A DNA stretch of 16,658 bases, taken from Lachnospiraceae bacterium. GTDB taxonomy: Bacteria; Bacillota; Clostridia; Lachnospirales; Lachnospiraceae. Position 1 is the first letter of the stretch; the number at the start of each line of letters is the position of its first letter. The translations under genes were made by a program, and so were the position numbers. The stretch covers positions 1 to 16,658 of the forward strand of contig CAADTP010000053.1 in assembly GCA_900751995.1 (NCBI GenBank), read 5' to 3'. This document shows positions 13,668 to 16,658 of this stretch, piece after piece. The notes beneath the pieces were generated by a model. That model did not search any database, had not been told where the DNA came from, and was given only the letters and a program-made list of their open reading frames with translations.

Positions 13668-14381
13668 TCAGATCACTTTTGCAAAGGATTTAAGTGATCC
13701 GATGATCACATCTCCCATAACGGCCATGTCTTCCGCCTGGAAGGATACCGGGAAATTATCGGAAAACAGGATCTGTGAGGACGGTGGAAATTCATCATCA
13801 CCCTCCCACAGGATCATCTGTACCAGATATCCCGGAAAGATTTCAAGCTGGTATGCAATATCGCCATGTGCTACAGGAACACAGTGGATATGCTCCATGA
13901 TCGCCTGAAAATCCTTAATACGGTTTCCGTAGGAGAAAGCCAGACGCTTGATGCATCTGCCGTCAAACTGTCTTAAGTAGACCTCTCCCCACGGCATCTC
14001 GCGATAAGTCTTGAATTTACCGGTGCCACTCGATGCGGCACCATTCAGCAGAAAACGGATGGTCAGAGTTCTGGCATACACCATAGTTTCCAGAGGGTAG
14101 AATCCCATATCATCTGCTTCGTGGGTAATCTCAAATTCCGGCCAGGAAATAAAATATACTGTCCCGAGGAATTTCAGAGTAAAGAGCTTCTGCTCTTTGT
14201 CATAGGAAATTCCAAGTCTCTGAGCGATCTCCTCCGGGTCCGCGGACTGATACTGCTGCAGATAATGTTCCCATGGAAGACGTTCTTTGCTGTCTTTGTC
14301 ATAGCCTAATTTATCTCCCACGGATTCATTTCCGACAGTTTCTGCCTGATTTGTCTTTATGTCTTTTGCGTCAGAACTCAT
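13668..14381 (-). CDS. DUF3786 family protein
   Basis: A soluble 237-residue product of unknown function. After a charged, low-complexity N-terminus (about 1-35) it has the features I associate with DUF3786: a short helical start with WEHYLQQY and IAQRLGISYD, FTLKFLGTVYFISWPEFEI, YPLETMVYARTLTIRFLLNG, GDIAYQLEIFPGYLVQMILW (about 175-194) and EGDDEFPPSSQILFSDNF. No cysteine cluster, membrane helix or signal peptide is seen. It lies 77 bases after acsV and 83 before fhs on the same strand, and GAGGTG lies 4 bases before the ATG. Family members are, to my recollection, often found beside acetyl-CoA pathway and corrinoid genes, so a service role in corrinoid or folate handling is plausible but inferred from context alone. 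Confidence 0.8.
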   Translation of the reverse strand: MSSDAKDIKTNQAETVGNESVGDKLGYDKDSKERLPWEHYLQQYQSADPEEIAQRLGISYDKEQKLFTLKFLGTVYFISWPEFEITHEADDMGFYPLETMVYARTLTIRFLLNGAASSGTGKFKTYREMPWGEVYLRQFDGRCIKRLAFSYGNRIKDFQAIMEHIHCVPVAHGDIAYQLEIFPGYLVQMILWEGDDEFPPSSQILFSDNFPVSFQAEDMAVMGDVIIGSLKSFAKVI

Positions 14382-14458
14382 AATTCACCTCTAAAATTTT
14401 AAGTATTGTCATATCCACGAATTGCTCCACCGTTACACAGCTTCACGTTTCCAGGATA

Positions 14459-16387
14459 TCATCTCTGCTGTACATTAGGGAACATAGATGCATCTGTATG
14501 AGGAATGAAGCATGCTCCTACGAATTCATCCATATAGGTCGGAACGGTAGAAAGCTCCATATAAGTCATATTCGATGCCAGTTCGTAAGTCTTTTTCTCT
14601 GCCTGTGTGGAAAGCAGCATCAGATATGCACCGGTCAGGGATGAGTTTCCGATGTAGTGGAATTTCTCCAGCGGTACATCCGGGAACATTCCGATATTGA
14701 CAGCATTCTGCATATTGATACCGCTGCCGATACCTCCGGCAACATAAACGTCATCGATCATGGATACGTCAAAGTCCAGAGAAGACAGCATTGTGCGGAT
14801 TGCTGAGAAAATTGCTCCCTTGGCACGGATAAAGTTGTCAATGTCTACCTCTGTGATCTCCACATCTTTGGCAGAACCGGCTTCCTCCTCAAAGGCGATC
14901 ACGTAACTTCCCATTCCATAATGGTCATGACGGACTCTCTTTCCTTCCCGGACAAATTTGCCCTTCGGATTGATGATTCCTGTCATATAAAGCTCACTGA
15001 TCACATCGATAATACCGGAACCGCATAAACCAACCGGTTTGGTTCCCGGATCACCGACAACCCTGTAGGTCGGCTCCATGGTTTCTTTGTCGATGGTGCA
15101 CGCCTCAATCGCACCGTCTGTCGCACGCATACCACAGCTGATATCTCCGCCCTCAAATGCAGGGCCGGCAGAGCATGCACAGCTCATCATAAAGTCAGAA
15201 TTTCCAAATACAAGTTCTCCGTTGGTACCAAGGTCTATGAACAAAGAAAATTCCGGTCTGTTCCAGATCATGCTCACCAGAGTACCTGCAGTGATATCTC
15301 CACCCACATAGCTTCCGATATTCGGAGCAATGATGATGTGAGCGTCTTTATTAATTTCAATGTTCACATCTGATGCAAACATGGAATTTGTCTTAAAGAA
15401 TGCCGGAATATACGGTTCTGTACGAAGATAGTCCGCATTGATCCCTGCAAACAGATGATTCATAGTTGTATTGGATGCCACGCACATACGATATATCTGC
15501 TCTTCCGGGAAATGAATGCTTCTGCACATTTCGTGGATCATCGGATTGATCGTCTCACTGATCACAGCATCCTGGAGTTTCTTGATTCCGCCCGGTTTGG
15601 TCGTCTCAATGATACGGTTGATGACATCCGCACCATAACGGATCTGTCCGTTTCCGGCGGAACCTTTGGCAAGGATTTCTCCTGTTGCCATATTGATAAG
15701 TACGGCAGAAACAGTTGTTGTACCAATATCTACTGCCAGTCCGCCCATAACAACATCTTCTTTGCTGTCAAAGATGTCATACACAAACATATCATCCGGT
15801 GTAACACGTACAACACATTTTACCGAAAATTTCGCTGCTCGGAGTACATCCGGCAGTTTACGAAGAACAGCATACGGAACCCGGATTCTTTTCAGATTCA
15901 TAAATTTCCGAAGTGCTCTTGTCAGTCGCTCAACATCCGGCATCGTATCATCCAGAGTCGGCTCAGACATCTGGAGTTCTACGACTTCCAGACTGTTTCT
16001 CAGCTGAATACCTGTTGATTCAACCTCAGATTTTGCTTTTTCAAAAATTGCAATTTCTTCTTTGGAACTTAAATCGGCAACCTTCATTCTGCTCTTGTAC
16101 GCAGAAGCGATATCCGGCACCAGTACTTCCACGTCAGCACTGATCTTGCTCATGCAGGCAAGACGCCATCCCTTCTCAAATTCCTCGTCTGAAATATGAA
16201 GTGTCTTTTTTGAGTCCAGTTCCCCGCCTTTTAACTGCACCCTACATTTTCCGCAGGCTCCATTACCGGAACACGGTGCATCGATTGCAACATTGGCACC
16301 ACGTGCAACCTCAAGCAGATTATCCCCCGCATTGGCAAATACTTCTACCTTACTGCCATTTTCAAATGCAAACGTTACCTTAAACAT
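14459..16387 (-). CDS. acsV: Reductive activator of the corrinoid iron-sulfur protein (RACo)
   Basis: ATP-dependent protein that re-reduces Co(II) in the corrinoid iron-sulfur protein after accidental oxidation, returning it to the active Co(I) state for methyl transfer. The 642 residues comprise an N-terminal [2Fe-2S] ferredoxin domain (C39, C45, C48 in APCSGNGACGKC, then C78), a linker and middle region to about 210, and a C-terminal ASKHA/DUF4445 ATPase domain with VDIGTTTVSAV near 218, FIDLGTNGELVFGN, SCACSAGPAFEGG and VAGGIGSGINMQNA. The length matches the family. AAAGGTGG lies 7 bases before the ATG. It is immediately downstream of acsE but separated from it by a strong terminator, so its transcription probably starts in the 65-base gap or depends on read-through. 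Related methyltransferase activators share this architecture; the adjacent acsE supports the CoFeSP role. Confidence 0.93.
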   Translation of the reverse strand: MFKVTFAFENGSKVEVFANAGDNLLEVARGANVAIDAPCSGNGACGKCRVQLKGGELDSKKTLHISDEEFEKGWRLACMSKISADVEVLVPDIASAYKSRMKVADLSSKEEIAIFEKAKSEVESTGIQLRNSLEVVELQMSEPTLDDTMPDVERLTRALRKFMNLKRIRVPYAVLRKLPDVLRAAKFSVKCVVRVTPDDMFVYDIFDSKEDVVMGGLAVDIGTTTVSAVLINMATGEILAKGSAGNGQIRYGADVINRIIETTKPGGIKKLQDAVISETINPMIHEMCRSIHFPEEQIYRMCVASNTTMNHLFAGINADYLRTEPYIPAFFKTNSMFASDVNIEINKDAHIIIAPNIGSYVGGDITAGTLVSMIWNRPEFSLFIDLGTNGELVFGNSDFMMSCACSAGPAFEGGDISCGMRATDGAIEACTIDKETMEPTYRVVGDPGTKPVGLCGSGIIDVISELYMTGIINPKGKFVREGKRVRHDHYGMGSYVIAFEEEAGSAKDVEITEVDIDNFIRAKGAIFSAIRTMLSSLDFDVSMIDDVYVAGGIGSGINMQNAVNIGMFPDVPLEKFHYIGNSSLTGAYLMLLSTQAEKKTYELASNMTYMELSTVPTYMDEFVGACFIPHTDASMFPNVQQR

Positions 16388-16451
16388 ATGGTAACCACCT
16401 TTCTCGCCTCGTGAATACTATAGTCCACACCTGTGGCGTTGGGAGTTAGAC

Positions 16452-16490
16452 TTATAAAAAAAGCCAGAGGCCGCGAAGCCTCCAGCCTTT
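16452..16490 (-). terminator. Intrinsic terminator after acsE
   Basis: In minus-strand RNA the arms at 16478-16490 and 16459-16471 form a 13-bp stem (three G-U pairs) around the loop TTCGCG. A run of seven T follows. It begins 33 bases after the acsE stop. The remaining gap to acsV (16388-16451) contains a 12-bp palindrome CCACACCTGTGG (16425-16436) and a TATAGT (16417-16422) without a good -35. Confidence 0.85.
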
Positions 16491-16522
16491 TATTCTTTAC
16501 AGCCATATAAAAGTCGGACTGA

Positions 16523-16658
16523 TTAGATTTCCAGATAGGAATCTGCGTACAGGTAGTTGTTTTTGATGATATCACAGGATTTGATTGTTTCCATCAGACG
16601 CAGGTCGTTAGGGTTAACGATTGCGGATGTAAGTCCCTGCATCATAGCCATAGCTACC
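16523..16658 (-). CDS. acsE: Methyltetrahydrofolate:corrinoid iron-sulfur protein methyltransferase, C-terminal fragment
   Basis: Only the last 44 residues are inside the window; the gene continues beyond base 16658. The fragment contains MMQGLTSAIVNPND, then METIKSCDIIKNNYLYADSY and ends LEI. This is the characteristic C-terminus of the pterin-binding methyltransferases of the AcsE/MetH type, with LTSAI-NP-D followed by a helix and a Tyr-rich end. AcsE transfers the methyl group from methyl-THF to the cobalt of the corrinoid iron-sulfur protein. The call rests on the short match and on the neighbour acsV; a methyltransferase of a methylamine or methoxyl system sharing this fold cannot be excluded from so short a piece. 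Confidence 0.75.
   Translation of the reverse strand, partial: VAMAMMQGLTSAIVNPNDLRLMETIKSCDIIKNNYLYADSYLEI

Noticed and set aside
16375..16575. A 66-codon minus-strand frame spanning the acsE end and the acsV start
   Set aside because: It runs through the acsE terminator hairpin in a different frame from both real genes.
1..16658. CRISPR array, tRNA, rRNA or known riboswitch
   Set aside because: No regularly spaced repeat series, no tRNA cloverleaf and no riboswitch consensus was recognised on either strand by eye.

Overview
The window reads as chromosomal DNA of a spore-forming, acetogenic Firmicute, most likely a Lachnospiraceae of the Blautia type. That assignment is an inference from gene content: Wood-Ljungdahl methyl-branch genes, a trimeric electron-bifurcating [FeFe]-hydrogenase and spoIVA. 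It does not rest on any database comparison. Every gene I can support lies on the minus strand, so transcription runs from high to low coordinates; the plus-strand reading frames are shadows of these genes.

From right to left, the window opens with the 3' end of a methyltetrahydrofolate:corrinoid protein methyltransferase (acsE) closed by a strong intrinsic terminator. Next come the corrinoid-protein reductive activator (acsV/RACo), a DUF3786 protein of unknown role, and formate-tetrahydrofolate ligase (fhs). A 365-bp gap follows that holds a GC-rich REPIN-like structured repeat and two palindromes. Then come cyclodeaminase-type methenyl-THF cyclohydrolase (fchA), methylene-THF dehydrogenase (folD) and, overlapping folD by 4 bp, a secreted glucosaminidase. 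Together fhs, fchA and folD take formate to methylene-THF; acsE and acsV serve the later methyl transfer to the corrinoid iron-sulfur protein.

The middle holds hydC-hydB-hydA behind a clear sigma-A promoter. The products form a bifurcating hydrogenase that exchanges electrons between H2, ferredoxin and NAD, the natural partner of the pathway above. spoIVA, the spore-coat basement-layer ATPase, follows behind a good sigma-E promoter and ends at a strong terminator. A hairpin between hydA and spoIVA would hide the spoIVA ribosome-binding site in read-through RNA but not in sigma-E RNA.

The left 3.2 kb is a surface-polysaccharide region. It holds two paralogous membrane phosphoglycosyltransferases, both cut short after the catalytic Asp-Glu motif and both ending in related 21-residue tails, with a small membrane protein between them. 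The DNA between them has a run of ten G (coding strand), nested inverted repeats and direct repeats, and looks recombination-prone or phase-variable. This is the least ordinary part of the window. The most notable single protein is FolD, which lacks two residues normally needed for its cyclohydrolase activity, matching the separate cyclohydrolase encoded next to it.
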